From: Tyzzerella sp.
GTDB taxonomy: Bacteria > Bacillota > Clostridia > Lachnospirales > Lachnospiraceae
Length of the DNA stretch: 64,000 nt
NCBI GenBank assembly: GCA_017465565.1
Contig: JAFTWA010000058.1
Span: forward strand, 38,167 to 102,166
Direction of reading: 5' to 3'
Positions 25,243 to 33,531 of this stretch are shown here, one piece after another. The position numbers and the translations under genes were made by a program. Position 1 is the first letter of the stretch; every line of letters starts with the position of its first letter. Below the pieces are notes generated by a model that saw only the letters and a list, made by a program, of their open reading frames with translations, had not been told where the DNA came from and ran no database searches.

Positions 25243-25310
25243 AAGGAGCGGTTGCAAAATTAAGAAAAGCTCATTTTTTGATTTTTCTCTTAATTTTGCA
25301 ACCGCTCCTT
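25243..25310. terminator. Bidirectional hairpin between pepS-type gene and Uma2 gene
   Basis: AAGGAGCGGTTGCAAAATTA and its exact inverse form a stem of about 22 pairs with a short loop and T-rich flanks on both strands. It lies between two convergent genes. Its tips (GGAGCGGTTGCAAAA) resemble those of the large inverted repeat at 5077-5479 (GGGGCTATTGCAAAA), suggesting a common origin from a mobile element. Confidence 0.85.
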
Positions 25311-25330
25311 CTTCATATGTCTTTCTTAGA

Positions 25331-26146
25331 TTAATTGTCAGGGTCCCCGTATAAGAAAGCAGCATCCTGCAACATTTCACGAAGGTCAATCCTGCATTCA
25401 CCATCCCAGATTGCAACAGGAATTTCTGTGTCGAAACCATAAATGACCGGATAATTGTCGGAAGCAAAATCATAAACAAGGATGTGTTGTTTTTCTGGGT
25501 CTACAAGCCAAAACTCGCGTACACCAGCATTCAGATATTTGTTGAGCTTTATTATAGTATCCTTCTTTCTGTTAGAAGGAGATAGAACTTCCACCACAAA
25601 ATCTGGTGCACCGTAGACATTGCGGTTGCGGACCTTTGTGCGGTCACAGACAACCAGAACATCCGGCTCTACCATAGTCTTGTTGTCGCAATCTAATTGC
25701 ACTCCCATCGGTGAAACTAGTGGAAGGCAGGAGCCTTTCTTATTTTTTACAAAAAGTTTTAGCTGCAGATAAATTTCTCCTACAATGAGTTGATGTATCG
25801 TCAGCGGAGTTGCCATATCGTAAAATACACCGTCGATTAACTCTGCCCTGCAATCGTCAGGAAGAGAGAAGTAGTCATCTACCGTGTATTCTCCCTGTCT
25901 CTTAGCAAGATATGGGGAAGCAGGTTCACATACCATATTCGCCTGGGCTGGTTCGTTGATAGAGCAGCTATAAGGTTTAGTCTGAAAAATCTGTTCTAGT
26001 GCGAGCAGGGTTTCGTAGCGGGGAGATTCTGTTACACCGCCAAAAATTTTCTGTACTGTACCAAGTGGTACACCAGAAAGGTTAGCAATCTGCTCATAAG
26101 TATAACCGTACTCCTTTTTCTTTTGTCTCATTTCTTCTATTGTCAT
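25331..26146 (-). CDS. HTH-Uma2 fusion protein (restriction-endonuclease-like fold)
   Basis: A 271-residue protein. Residues 1-55 are an XRE-like helix-turn-helix (YTYEQIANLSGVPLGTVQKIFGG). Residues about 90-265 are a Uma2 domain of the PD-(D/E)XK nuclease superfamily, with VDDYFSLPDDCRAELIDGVFYDM, the acidic motif VEPDVLVVCD, then APDFVVEVLSPSNRKKDTIIKLNKY, which supplies the E-x-L...K residues. Uma2 proteins are abundant in cyanobacteria and Firmicutes and their role is not settled. The DNA-binding head suggests action on DNA or as a regulator. It is a single-gene unit with a weak ribosome site (GGTGA). Confidence 0.88.
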   Translation of the reverse strand: MTIEEMRQKKKEYGYTYEQIANLSGVPLGTVQKIFGGVTESPRYETLLALEQIFQTKPYSCSINEPAQANMVCEPASPYLAKRQGEYTVDDYFSLPDDCRAELIDGVFYDMATPLTIHQLIVGEIYLQLKLFVKNKKGSCLPLVSPMGVQLDCDNKTMVEPDVLVVCDRTKVRNRNVYGAPDFVVEVLSPSNRKKDTIIKLNKYLNAGVREFWLVDPEKQHILVYDFASDNYPVIYGFDTEIPVAIWDGECRIDLREMLQDAAFLYGDPDN

Positions 26147-26242
26147 AAAATCACCGGCATTCCTAATTGAATATAGAAATTATAACAAGAAAATGTCCGA
26201 AAAACAACCGTTATTTCCATGAAATATCCAAAAAATAACCGT

Positions 26243-27037
26243 CTATAACAAAATATCATTCTGATAATGACCAAGGAATTGTCTGGTTCGTTCCTCTTTT
26301 GGAGTCTCAAATATTTGAGACGGTGTCCCTTGCTCCAAGATGCATCCGTCATCCATAAAAATGACGTGGTCAGATACATCTCTGGCAAAGGACATTTCGT
26401 GAGTAACGATAATCATTGTGGTGTTGCGGTCGGCCAGTTCTTTGATGACCTTCAGTACTTCTCCTGTAAGCTCAGGGTCCAAAGCAGAGGTTGGTTCATC
26501 GAAACAAAGAATGTCCGGTTGAAGTGCAAGAGCACGGGCAATAGCAACACGCTGGCATTGTCCACCAGAAAGTTGGTGTGGATAATTATTCATACGCTCA
26601 GAAAGTCCCATTTGCTTTAAGAGCGAGATGGCCGCTGTCTTGATTTCTTCCTGAATCTCTTTTTTTCTTGCTTTGTAATCTGGTAATTCTTTTGCTAACA
26701 GTTCTTTTGCCAGCATAACATTCTGCAGTGCAGTGTACTGAGGAAACAGATTAAAAGATTGAAATACTAGTCCAAAGTGAAGTCTCTTTTTCCGAATCTC
26801 AGATTCTTGCTGCGAGGCAGGATTATCAGCATCAAATAATGTTTCGCCATTTACACGAATCATCCCCTTGTCTGGATGTTCTAAAAAGTTTAGACATCGC
26901 AGAAGCGTGGTTTTTCCACTTCCTGAGGAGCCGATAATCGAAACGACCTGTCCTTTTTCCAAAGAGAAGTTAACGTCCTTTAAGACTTCTGTACGACCAA
27001 AGCGTTTGTATATATTTTTTACTTCTAAAATTGACAT
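26243..27037 (-). CDS. Polar amino-acid ABC transporter, ATP-binding subunit
   Basis: A 264-residue ATPase of the GlnQ/HisP type that drives amino-acid uptake. Walker [10 protein letters not shown] (about 36-44), the signature [15 protein letters not shown] (about 155-169), Walker [15 protein letters not shown] (about 175-188) and the switch His in [10 protein letters not shown] are all present. It is the last gene of a three-gene minus-strand operon (binding protein, permease, ATPase) and starts behind AGAGGAGGTGCG. A single permease gene suggests a homodimeric channel. The substrate is a polar amino acid by family; no residue pattern narrows it. Confidence 0.95.
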   Translation of the reverse strand: MSILEVKNIYKRFGRTEVLKDVNFSLEKGQVVSIIGSSGSGKTTLLRCLNFLEHPDKGMIRVNGETLFDADNPASQQESEIRKKRLHFGLVFQSFNLFPQYTALQNVMLAKELLAKELPDYKARKKEIQEEIKTAAISLLKQMGLSERMNNYPHQLSGGQCQRVAIARALALQPDILCFDEPTSALDPELTGEVLKVIKELADRNTTMIIVTHEMSFARDVSDHVIFMDDGCILEQGTPSQIFETPKEERTRQFLGHYQNDILL

Positions 27038-27053
27038 CTTTACGCACCTCCTC

Positions 27054-27740
27054 TTACCGGAAATAATCCAGCTTTTTCTCTAAACGTCCCAGAAGGACTG
27101 TCAAAATTCCGTTGAAAATCAAGTAATAAACTGCGGTAAAGAATAATGGCCAGATGGCACCGGAGATACCTTGTGAGCCTTTCATAAATGCCTGTCCTGC
27201 CCAAATGATTTCCTGAAGCGCGATAATACGTGCAAGAGAAGTATCTTTCACCAGCGTAATAATTTCATTTGACATCGGTGGAATGATGCGTTTAATCATT
27301 TGAAGTAAAGTTACCTTGAAGAAAATCTGGCTCTTTGTCATGCCAAGTACAAGCCCGGCCTCTTCCTGCCCAACTGGTACACTTTGAATGCCGCCGCGGT
27401 AGATTTCCGAAAAATAACAGGCATAATTAAAAATAAAGGATGCAGCCGCTGCAAGGAAACGTCCTTCTTCCCCGCTTCCCCAAATTGGATTTTTGAGCAC
27501 TAAACCAGGGAAATAATAGATAATCAAAAGTTGAATCATAAGAGGAGTTCCTCTTATGATCCATACAATAATTCTGGTAAAGCAGCTAAGTGGTCTGAAG
27601 CGTGACATTGAACCAAAGGCGATTACAAGTCCCAGCGGGATAGCGCCGATTAATGTAACAAAGAATAGCTTCAACGTCTGAATAAAGCCGATATTAAGTG
27701 AGTTTATGACAACCGGCAATTGTTCCATAATAAGTTCCAT
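27054..27740 (-). CDS. Polar amino-acid ABC transporter, permease subunit
   Basis: A 228-residue inner-membrane protein of the HisM/GlnP family, with about five hydrophobic helices and the EAA coupling loop [31 protein letters not shown] (about 131-161), which docks on the ATPase. [15 protein letters not shown] near residue 64 is the classic family motif. It lies between the binding protein and the ATPase genes with gaps of about 20 bases. Confidence 0.95.
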   Translation of the reverse strand: MELIMEQLPVVINSLNIGFIQTLKLFFVTLIGAIPLGLVIAFGSMSRFRPLSCFTRIIVWIIRGTPLMIQLLIIYYFPGLVLKNPIWGSGEEGRFLAAAASFIFNYACYFSEIYRGGIQSVPVGQEEAGLVLGMTKSQIFFKVTLLQMIKRIIPPMSNEIITLVKDTSLARIIALQEIIWAGQAFMKGSQGISGAIWPLFFTAVYYLIFNGILTVLLGRLEKKLDYFR

Positions 27741-27761
27741 ATGTATTTCCTGCTTTCTTAA

Positions 27762-28553
27762 TTATTCCTGAGGAATGATTGCAGCCTGTACGCCATATTT
27801 TTCAGCACACTTCATCATAGAACCGTTTTTCGTGCTGGTTACAAAAAATTCGTTGAGAGCTTCAGCAAGGTCAGAACCTTTACGGAAGCCAACACCAAAT
27901 TCTTCATTGCCAAGACTTACTGTGTATGTCAGATTATCGTAGTTTGTTCCCTCGCCAACAACAGAGCCAGCCATTAACGCATCAATGATTGCGGCATCAG
28001 AAGTACCGCTGGCAACTTCTAATAAGGCGTCTGCCTGTGTTTTCACAGGTGTAAAATTTAATTCTAGGGCTTCTGCCTGTTTTTGCCCGGCACTGCCTGC
28101 TTCTACGGCAAAAGTTAAATCAGAAATACTTTCTACTGTTTGGAATTGGTCAGCTTTATCGGCAGGAACAATAACAACCTGAGAGTTGTTGCAGTATGCA
28201 TTTGTGCATTCCATGCCTTCTAATACTTCATCAACCAACGTCATACCATTCCATACACAGTCGATTGTTTTTCCATCAAGCTCAAAAATTTTGTTGTCCC
28301 AGTCGATTTCAATAAATTCAACTTCTACACCAAGGTTTTTTGCGAAAGCTTTCGCCATATCAGCGTCAAAGCCAATCCATTCACCTTCAGTTTCTTCGTA
28401 GTCCATTGGCGGATATTCTGTGATACCAACTATTAAGGTTCCTTTTTCTTTTACATATTCCATGTCAGACTCTGCTGTGTCATTCCCAGAAGAACAGGCA
28501 GCCATTGATAAAACCATAATCATGCTTAGCATAAGTGCAATTATTTTCTTCAT
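27762..28553 (-). CDS. Polar amino-acid ABC transporter, substrate-binding lipoprotein
   Basis: A 263-residue extracellular receptor. A signal peptide ends in the lipobox LSMAAC, so the mature protein is lipid-anchored at C20. The family 3 fold is shown by GTLIVGITEYPPMDYEE (about 38-54), GEWIGFDADMAKAFAKNLGVEVEF (about 57-80) and the late GNEEFGVGFRKGSDLAEALNEFF. It is the first gene of the operon, behind AAAAGGAGAAATAA, and has its own promoter with a palindrome in the divergent gap. The ligand is probably a polar amino acid such as cystine, glutamine or arginine; the sequence does not decide. Confidence 0.94.
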   Translation of the reverse strand: MKKIIALMLSMIMVLSMAACSSGNDTAESDMEYVKEKGTLIVGITEYPPMDYEETEGEWIGFDADMAKAFAKNLGVEVEFIEIDWDNKIFELDGKTIDCVWNGMTLVDEVLEGMECTNAYCNNSQVVIVPADKADQFQTVESISDLTFAVEAGSAGQKQAEALELNFTPVKTQADALLEVASGTSDAAIIDALMAGSVVGEGTNYDNLTYTVSLGNEEFGVGFRKGSDLAEALNEFFVTSTKNGSMMKCAEKYGVQAAIIPQE

Positions 28554-28576
28554 AATTTATTTCTCCTTTTATGTTT

Positions 28577-28606
28577 ATATTATCTAGCACTTCACTAGAT
28601 TAGCAA
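28577..28606 (-). promoter_or_regulatory. Promoter and palindrome of the amino-acid ABC operon
   Basis: Read on the minus strand: TTGCTA (28606-28601), 18 bases, TAATAT (28582-28577). The spacer holds ATCTAG-N7-CTAGAT (28582-28600), a possible repressor site. Confidence 0.55.
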
Positions 28607-28662
28607 TTTACCATGATAAAGTCAAGAGAAAATATAAAAAAAGGATTTGTAAATTTTTACTA

Positions 28663-28715
28663 TTGACATCTTGCGTGAAAAGTGGTTATATGAACATATG
28701 AACAATCATTCAAAT
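28663..28715 (+). promoter_or_regulatory. Promoter and ArsR/SmtB-type operator of the metal ATPase
   Basis: TTGACA (28663-28668), 17 bases, TTATAT (28686-28691). Over the start site lies ATATGAACAATCATTCAAAT (28696-28715), with TGAA-N6-TTCA at its core, which is the pattern bound by SmtB/CadC/ZiaR repressors. The matching regulator is probably the ArsR-type gene at 31385. Confidence 0.75.
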
Positions 28716-28728
28716 GAGGTGAATAAAT

Positions 28729-30963
28729 ATGTCAGAAAATCATAATCATAAACACGAACATGAATCTTGTAGTTGTGGACACAACCATGACCATGAACAT
28801 CATCATGAAGCATGTTGCTGTGGTCATCACCATGAACAAAAGGAAGATACTTTCGCGCATGTTGACCACAAAATAGAGCAGAAAATTTATATTATAGAAA
28901 ACTTAGGCTGTGCCAACTGTGCTGCCAAAATGGAAAAGAAAATCAATGACCTTCCAGAAGTAGAAGCGGCAACCATCACATTTGCTACAAAACAGCTTCG
29001 TGTTGCGTCGAATCATCACGAGCATTTACTACCAGTTCTACAGGAAATCTGTTCTTCTGTCGAATCAGAAGTTATTGTCAAGCTTCGTGAAGAAGATAAA
29101 CCTAAGAAAGTACAAAAAGGTTTAGGTGAAGAACAGAAGAAGGAAATTGCAAAGATTGCAATTGGAGCAGTTCTTTTTGCTGCAGGAATAATCTTAGAAG
29201 ATGTTTTGAGTATTGTATCTGTAGTGGCTTTCATAATTAGTTATTTATTACTTGGAGGCGAAGTCCTGGGGACGGCAATTAAAAATATTTCAAAAGGTCA
29301 GGTGTTCGATGAGAATTTCCTGATGAGTATTGCAACCATCGCAGCCTTTGTAATTGGCGACTTTGCTGAAGCAGTAGGAGTTATGCTATTCTTCTGTGTT
29401 GGAGAATTGTTTGAAGATATTGCCGTGGAGAAGAGCCGCGGACAGATTATGGAGGCAGTTGATATGCGTCCAGAGACAGTACAATTGGTACATGACCATG
29501 GCGTACATACGATTCCAGCAGCAGAGGCAAAAACCGGCGATATTTTATTAGTACGACCAGGGGATAGAATTCCACTCGATGGTGTTGTTATTGGAGGTGA
29601 AAGCCGAATTGATACTGCGCCGGTAACAGGTGAACCAGTTCCAGTAAAGGTGGTACCAGGAAGCCAGATTGTATCGGGATGCCTTAATACATCTGGAACA
29701 CTTCATATTAGAGTAGAAAAACTTCTGGAAGATTCTATGGTAACAAGAATTTTGAATTCTGTGGAAAACGCGGCGGCAAGTAAACCAAAGATTGACCGTT
29801 TTATTACAAGATTTGCCAGAGTCTACACACCGTTTGTTGTAGTGCTCGCAGTTGCAACAGCGATCTTACCATCTCTTATCACAGGAGATTGGAACAAATG
29901 GATTTATACAGCAATTACATTCTTGGTAATCAGCTGCCCATGTGCATTAGTTCTCAGTGTGCCATTGGCATTTTTCTCGGGCATTGGCGTTGGTTCGAAG
30001 AAAAAGATTTTATTCAAAGGCGGCCTTGCGGTTGAAACACTAGAGCAGGTAAAGGCTGTTGTTATGGATAAGACAGGTACGATTACAAAAGGTGATTTTA
30101 AGGTACAGAAATGCGTAACCGCAGGAAAATATAGTGAGGAAGAGTTGCTTGCTATGGCAGCAGAATGTGAGCTGCAGTCAACACATCCGATTGCAAACAG
30201 CATTGTGGAAGAAGCGATGAGTAGGCACCTTTCATTAGAACATCCGAAGGCTGTCGAAGAGATTGCAGGAAAAGGAATCCATGCAGTGGCTTCAAAAGGG
30301 GAAGTTCTATGTGGAAATAAAGCACTTCTTGAAATGCATGGAATCGAGATTCCAAAGCAAAGAGAATCTCACTATGGAACAGAAGTGTATGTGGCATGTA
30401 ATGGAGAACTTGCGGGTTACTTTGTAATCTCAGATACATTAAAAGAAGATTCGAAAGCAGCTATTTCAAAATTGAAGTCAAAAGGCATCAAGGCAGTAAT
30501 GCTTACTGGCGATGCGTCAGAAAGTGCAGAGGCAGTTGCAAAAGAAACAGGTGTGGAAGAGGTTTATGCGAAGCTTCTACCAGAAGAAAAGTTAGAGCGT
30601 CTGCAAGAAATTCGTCAGAAATATGGCTCTGTGATGTTTGTCGGTGATGGCATTAATGACGCACCGGTTCTTGCCGGGGCGGACGTTGGTGCGGCTATGG
30701 GAAGTGGTGCAGATGCGGCAATTGAGGCAGCAGATGTTGTGTTTATGACCTCCTCAATGGAAGCGATTCCAGAAGCACTTGATATTGCGAAAGTGACCAA
30801 TCGTATTGCAATTCAGAATATTGTATTTGCTTTGGCGATTAAAGCTATGGTTATGGTTTTGGGATTATTTGGATTTGCAAATATGTGGATGGCAGTATTT
30901 GCAGACTCTGGCGTGGCTATGCTATGTGTACTGAATTCCATTCGAATCTTGAGACGAAAGTAG
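28729..30963 (+). CDS. P1B-type heavy-metal ATPase (Zn/Cd/Pb efflux type)
   Basis: A 744-residue membrane pump that exports zinc-group metals. The first ~45 residues are very rich in His with CSCGH and CCCGH clusters, a metal-binding lead-in. Then comes an HMA domain with CANC (about 64-67). The pump core has the CPC ion motif in SCPCALVLSVP (about 401-411), the phosphorylation loop DKTGTITKG (about 447-455), the P1B His-Pro in STHPIANSI, and GDGINDAPVLAGADVGAAMG (about 641-660). CPC with the following SVP and the His-rich head point to Zn2+/Cd2+/Pb2+ rather than copper. An SmtB-type operator covers its promoter, and a matching sensor gene lies 0.4 kb downstream. Confidence 0.94.
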   Translation: MSENHNHKHEHESCSCGHNHDHEHHHEACCCGHHHEQKEDTFAHVDHKIEQKIYIIENLGCANCAAKMEKKINDLPEVEAATITFATKQLRVASNHHEHLLPVLQEICSSVESEVIVKLREEDKPKKVQKGLGEEQKKEIAKIAIGAVLFAAGIILEDVLSIVSVVAFIISYLLLGGEVLGTAIKNISKGQVFDENFLMSIATIAAFVIGDFAEAVGVMLFFCVGELFEDIAVEKSRGQIMEAVDMRPETVQLVHDHGVHTIPAAEAKTGDILLVRPGDRIPLDGVVIGGESRIDTAPVTGEPVPVKVVPGSQIVSGCLNTSGTLHIRVEKLLEDSMVTRILNSVENAAASKPKIDRFITRFARVYTPFVVVLAVATAILPSLITGDWNKWIYTAITFLVISCPCALVLSVPLAFFSGIGVGSKKKILFKGGLAVETLEQVKAVVMDKTGTITKGDFKVQKCVTAGKYSEEELLAMAAECELQSTHPIANSIVEEAMSRHLSLEHPKAVEEIAGKGIHAVASKGEVLCGNKALLEMHGIEIPKQRESHYGTEVYVACNGELAGYFVISDTLKEDSKAAISKLKSKGIKAVMLTGDASESAEAVAKETGVEEVYAKLLPEEKLERLQEIRQKYGSVMFVGDGINDAPVLAGADVGAAMGSGADAAIEAADVVFMTSSMEAIPEALDIAKVTNRIAIQNIVFALAIKAMVMVLGLFGFANMWMAVFADSGVAMLCVLNSIRILRRK

Positions 30964-31005
30964 CTTCTTATAACTCTAGACCTGATTTAGAATAGTTAGA
31001 ATTTT

Positions 31006-31040
31006 AGGTCCAAAATTCTTCGGAGTTTTGGACCTTATCA
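31006..31040. terminator. Hairpin between the metal ATPase and BFD-like genes
   Basis: AGGTCCAAAATTC, tetraloop TTCG, GAGTTTTGGACCT: 13 pairs with one G-U. It lies between convergent genes; T-rich flanks are short, so terminator strength is uncertain. Confidence 0.7.
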
Positions 31041-31043
31041 CTT

Positions 31044-31232
31044 CTAGTTATCCCGTTCTTTTACAAAAAAATCTACAAGATGCTGTATATCCTCATTGCA
31101 GGCTCCGCATACAGTCCCTGCCTCGGTTTTTTCCTGTACCTCTTCTAAAGTACTGGCACCAGCATCTACGGCATCTTTAATCATTCCGTTTGTTATACCT
31201 AAACAATCACATACAACTTTTTCTAAATCCAT
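31044..31232 (-). CDS. BFD-like [2Fe-2S] protein
   Basis: A 62-residue protein of the bacterioferritin-associated-ferredoxin-like fold. Four Cys ligands are placed as C-D-C near residues 7-9 and C-G-A-C near 42-45, with the helical ITNGMIKDAVDAGASTLEEVQEKT between them. The start is the ATG at 31232 behind AAAGGATGGTGC; the open frame extends 18 codons further with no better site. It is convergent with the metal ATPase and divergent from the ArsR gene, so it may be an electron carrier or iron-sulfur sensor within the metal island. Its partner is unknown. Confidence 0.88.
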   Translation of the reverse strand: MDLEKVVCDCLGITNGMIKDAVDAGASTLEEVQEKTEAGTVCGACNEDIQHLVDFFVKERDN

Positions 31233-31308
31233 AATGCACCATCCTTTCTTTTCCATAGAATGTGCAAAAATGGAAAAGTTATACACGAATTAAGGAGAAA
31301 ATAAGTTG

Positions 31309-31360
31309 AAAAAACGGGAGACATCATTCATAATTGAATCTATGAATGGTGTCTTTTAGA
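31309..31360 (+). promoter_or_regulatory. Hairpin/operator upstream of the ArsR-type gene
   Basis: GACATCATTCATA and TATGAATGGTGTC (13 pairs, one G-U) flank an eight-base loop ATTGAATC and are followed by TTTT. The sequence contains CATTCATA/TATGAATG, the same TGAA/TTCA theme as the ATPase operator. It may be the regulator's binding site, a leader terminator, or both. Confidence 0.55.
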
Positions 31361-31384
31361 TGCTGCGGAAAGGAATTAGAGTAG

Positions 31385-31741
31385 ATGGTAAAAGTAGATG
31401 GTTGTGAGACTCATGGACATGCTCATGAGAATTTAGTACATCAGATAGAAGATGGTATGCCAAACGAGGAAACGATTCGTGGTCTGGCAGATTTTTATAA
31501 AGTATTTGGGGATGTGACGCGTATTAAGATTCTCTGCGCATTATTCCAGGCGGAGTCCTGCGTGTGCGGACTGGCAGAAGCGGTTGGAATGACACAGTCT
31601 GCAGTGTCGCATCAGCTTCGTCTTTTAAAACAGATGAAGTTAGTAAAGAACCGCAGGGAAGGCAAGACGGTTTACTATTCGCTTGCGGATTCGCACATTC
31701 AGACAATTTTAAATCAAGGTATGGAACATATTAGGGAGTAG
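31385..31741 (+). CDS. ArsR/SmtB-family metal-sensing repressor
   Basis: A 118-residue winged-helix repressor that leaves DNA when it binds metal. The helix-turn-helix is CGLAEAVGMTQSAVSHQLRLLKQMKLV (about 58-84), followed by the wing NRREGKTVYYSL. In the last helix, D-S-H-(10 residues)-H-I-R-E matches exactly the D-x-H...H-x-x-E spacing of the alpha-5 zinc site of SmtB/CzrA. The His-rich start (GCETHGHAHENLVH) may give a second site. ELCVCG-type Cys residues (ESCVCG) sit at the alpha-3 position as well. It starts behind GGAAAGGAATT. Control of the nearby P1B ATPase is a strong inference from the operator pattern. Confidence 0.93.
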   Translation: MVKVDGCETHGHAHENLVHQIEDGMPNEETIRGLADFYKVFGDVTRIKILCALFQAESCVCGLAEAVGMTQSAVSHQLRLLKQMKLVKNRREGKTVYYSLADSHIQTILNQGMEHIRE

Positions 31742-31750
31742 GAGTTTGTT

Positions 31751-32269
31751 ATGAAAAGAAAAGGATTTATAGGGCTTATAATATTAATGGTTTTACTAAG
31801 CGGGTGCGCATCAAACATTCGTGAAGGCGTCTCGCTGTTAGAAGAGGGAAAATACGAAGACGCGGTGGCAAAGTTTCAGGAAGATATTGATAAAGAAAAG
31901 AATTTGGACGAAGCGTATCGTGGAATGGGTATTGCATATTATGAACAGGAAAGCTATGCGGAAGCAGCAGATTGTTTTAAAACTGCGTTAGAAAATAAAG
32001 CAGAAGAAACTGCGTCTATTTATCATCTTCTTGGGACATGCTATTTGCAGACGGCAGATTATGAAAATGCAGTTTCCAATTATAACAAAGCACTCGCTAT
32101 GGAAGACTGCACAGAGGAAATGAAGAAGGAGATGCTTTTTAATAAAATTGCAGCCTATGAGAATCTTGCTGATTGGGAATCGGCAAAGACTGCAGTTTCT
32201 GAATATTTGGAAGCGTATCCAGACGATGAAAGAGCAATCAAAGAAGCAGAATTTTTGGAGACCAGATAG
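31751..32269 (+). CDS. TPR-repeat lipoprotein
   Basis: A 172-residue protein with a signal peptide ending in the lipobox LLSGC (Cys about 19), so lipid-anchored outside the membrane. The rest is about four tetratricopeptide repeats (for example YEDAVAKFQEDIDKEKNLDEAYRGMGIAYYEQ and YAEAADCFKTALENKAEETASIYHLLGTCYLQ segments), a scaffold for protein contacts. The start is behind TAGGAGTTTGTT, directly after the ArsR stop, and hflX follows after eight bases. Its partner is unknown. Confidence 0.88.
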   Translation: MKRKGFIGLIILMVLLSGCASNIREGVSLLEEGKYEDAVAKFQEDIDKEKNLDEAYRGMGIAYYEQESYAEAADCFKTALENKAEETASIYHLLGTCYLQTADYENAVSNYNKALAMEDCTEEMKKEMLFNKIAAYENLADWESAKTAVSEYLEAYPDDERAIKEAEFLETR

Positions 32270-32277
32270 GAGAATTT

Positions 32278-33525
32278 ATGGCAGAAATGATAGATTTGAA
32301 GGAAACGCAGGAGAGAGTCATCTTAGTCGGTGTCAGTACCAGTGACCATGATGATACAGAAAAGTCGCTGGATGAATTAGAAGAGCTTGCAGCGACTGCC
32401 GGTGCAGTGACCGTGGGCCGCGTGATTCAGAATCTGGACCAGATTCATCCGGGAACCTATGTTGGAAAAGGGAAATTAGAGGAAATCAAGGATTTACTCT
32501 GGGAGACAGAGGCCACAGGCATTATCTGTGACGATGAACTTACCCCGGTACAGCTCGGAAATATGGAGGATGTGCTGGATACCAAGATTATGGACCGAAC
32601 ACTGATTATCCTGGATATTTTTGCAAGTCGGGCATCCACCAATGAAGGGAAGATTCAGGTGGAGCTTGCACAGCTTAAGTATCGCCAGTCCAGACTTGTC
32701 GGTCTTGGAAAATCACTTTCCAGACTGGGTGGTGGAATCGGAACGAGAGGTCCTGGTGAAAAGAAGCTGGAGATGGACAGACGTCTCATCCGTGACCGCA
32801 TTGCACAACTAAATCGTGAGTTGAAAGATGTAAAGCGTCACCGTGAAGTGACAAGAGAACAGCGCAGCAGAAATAAAATTCCAGTAGTTGCAATTGTTGG
32901 TTATACCAATGCTGGAAAGTCAACGCTGCTCAATAAATTGACAGGTGCAGGCGTGCTGGAAGAGGATAAATTATTTGCAACGCTGGACCCTACAACACGC
33001 AACTTGAAGCTTCCAAGCAAGCAGGAGGTTCTGATGACGGATACCGTAGGATTTATCCGCAAACTTCCACATCATTTGATTGAAGCTTTCAGAAGTACGC
33101 TGGAAGAAGCAAAGTATGCAGACATTATTCTGCATGTGGTAGATGCTTCGAATCCACAGATGGACGAGCAGATGTATATTGTATATGAGACGCTCACCAA
33201 TCTGGAGGTAAAGAATAAGCCGATTATTACTGCATTTAATAAACAAGATAAGGTGGAAGGCGAAAGTATTTTGAGAGATTTCCGTGCAGACCACATTGTA
33301 CGCATTTCGGCGAAGCGCGGGGATGGATTAGATAAACTGCAGGAAATTATTGAAGAAGTCCTCAGGGGACAAAAAGTACTCATCGAGAAGGTGTATACTT
33401 ATGCTGAGGCAGGCAAAATCCAGATGATTCGAAAATACGGAGAACTTTTGGAGGAAGACTATCGCGGCGAAGGCATTTTTGCAAGAGGATATGTACCTGC
33501 GGAAATTTATGAGAAAGTGAAATAG
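32278..33525 (+). CDS. hflX: GTPase HflX
   Basis: A ribosome-associated GTPase; in known cases it splits stalled or hibernating 70S ribosomes. The 415-residue protein has the N-terminal HflX domain (TVGRVIQNLDQIHPGTYVGKGKLEEI), the glycine-rich linker region RLGGGIGTRGPGEKKLE, and a G domain with GYTNAGKST (about 207-215), DTVGF (about 255-259) and a NKQD-type specificity motif (about 323-326). Length is standard. It sits between a TPR lipoprotein and a tRNA methylase and starts behind AGGAGAATTT. Confidence 0.96.
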   Translation: MAEMIDLKETQERVILVGVSTSDHDDTEKSLDELEELAATAGAVTVGRVIQNLDQIHPGTYVGKGKLEEIKDLLWETEATGIICDDELTPVQLGNMEDVLDTKIMDRTLIILDIFASRASTNEGKIQVELAQLKYRQSRLVGLGKSLSRLGGGIGTRGPGEKKLEMDRRLIRDRIAQLNRELKDVKRHREVTREQRSRNKIPVVAIVGYTNAGKSTLLNKLTGAGVLEEDKLFATLDPTTRNLKLPSKQEVLMTDTVGFIRKLPHHLIEAFRSTLEEAKYADIILHVVDASNPQMDEQMYIVYETLTNLEVKNKPIITAFNKQDKVEGESILRDFRADHIVRISAKRGDGLDKLQEIIEEVLRGQKVLIEKVYTYAEAGKIQMIRKYGELLEEDYRGEGIFARGYVPAEIYEKVK

Positions 33526-33531
33526 ACTAAG

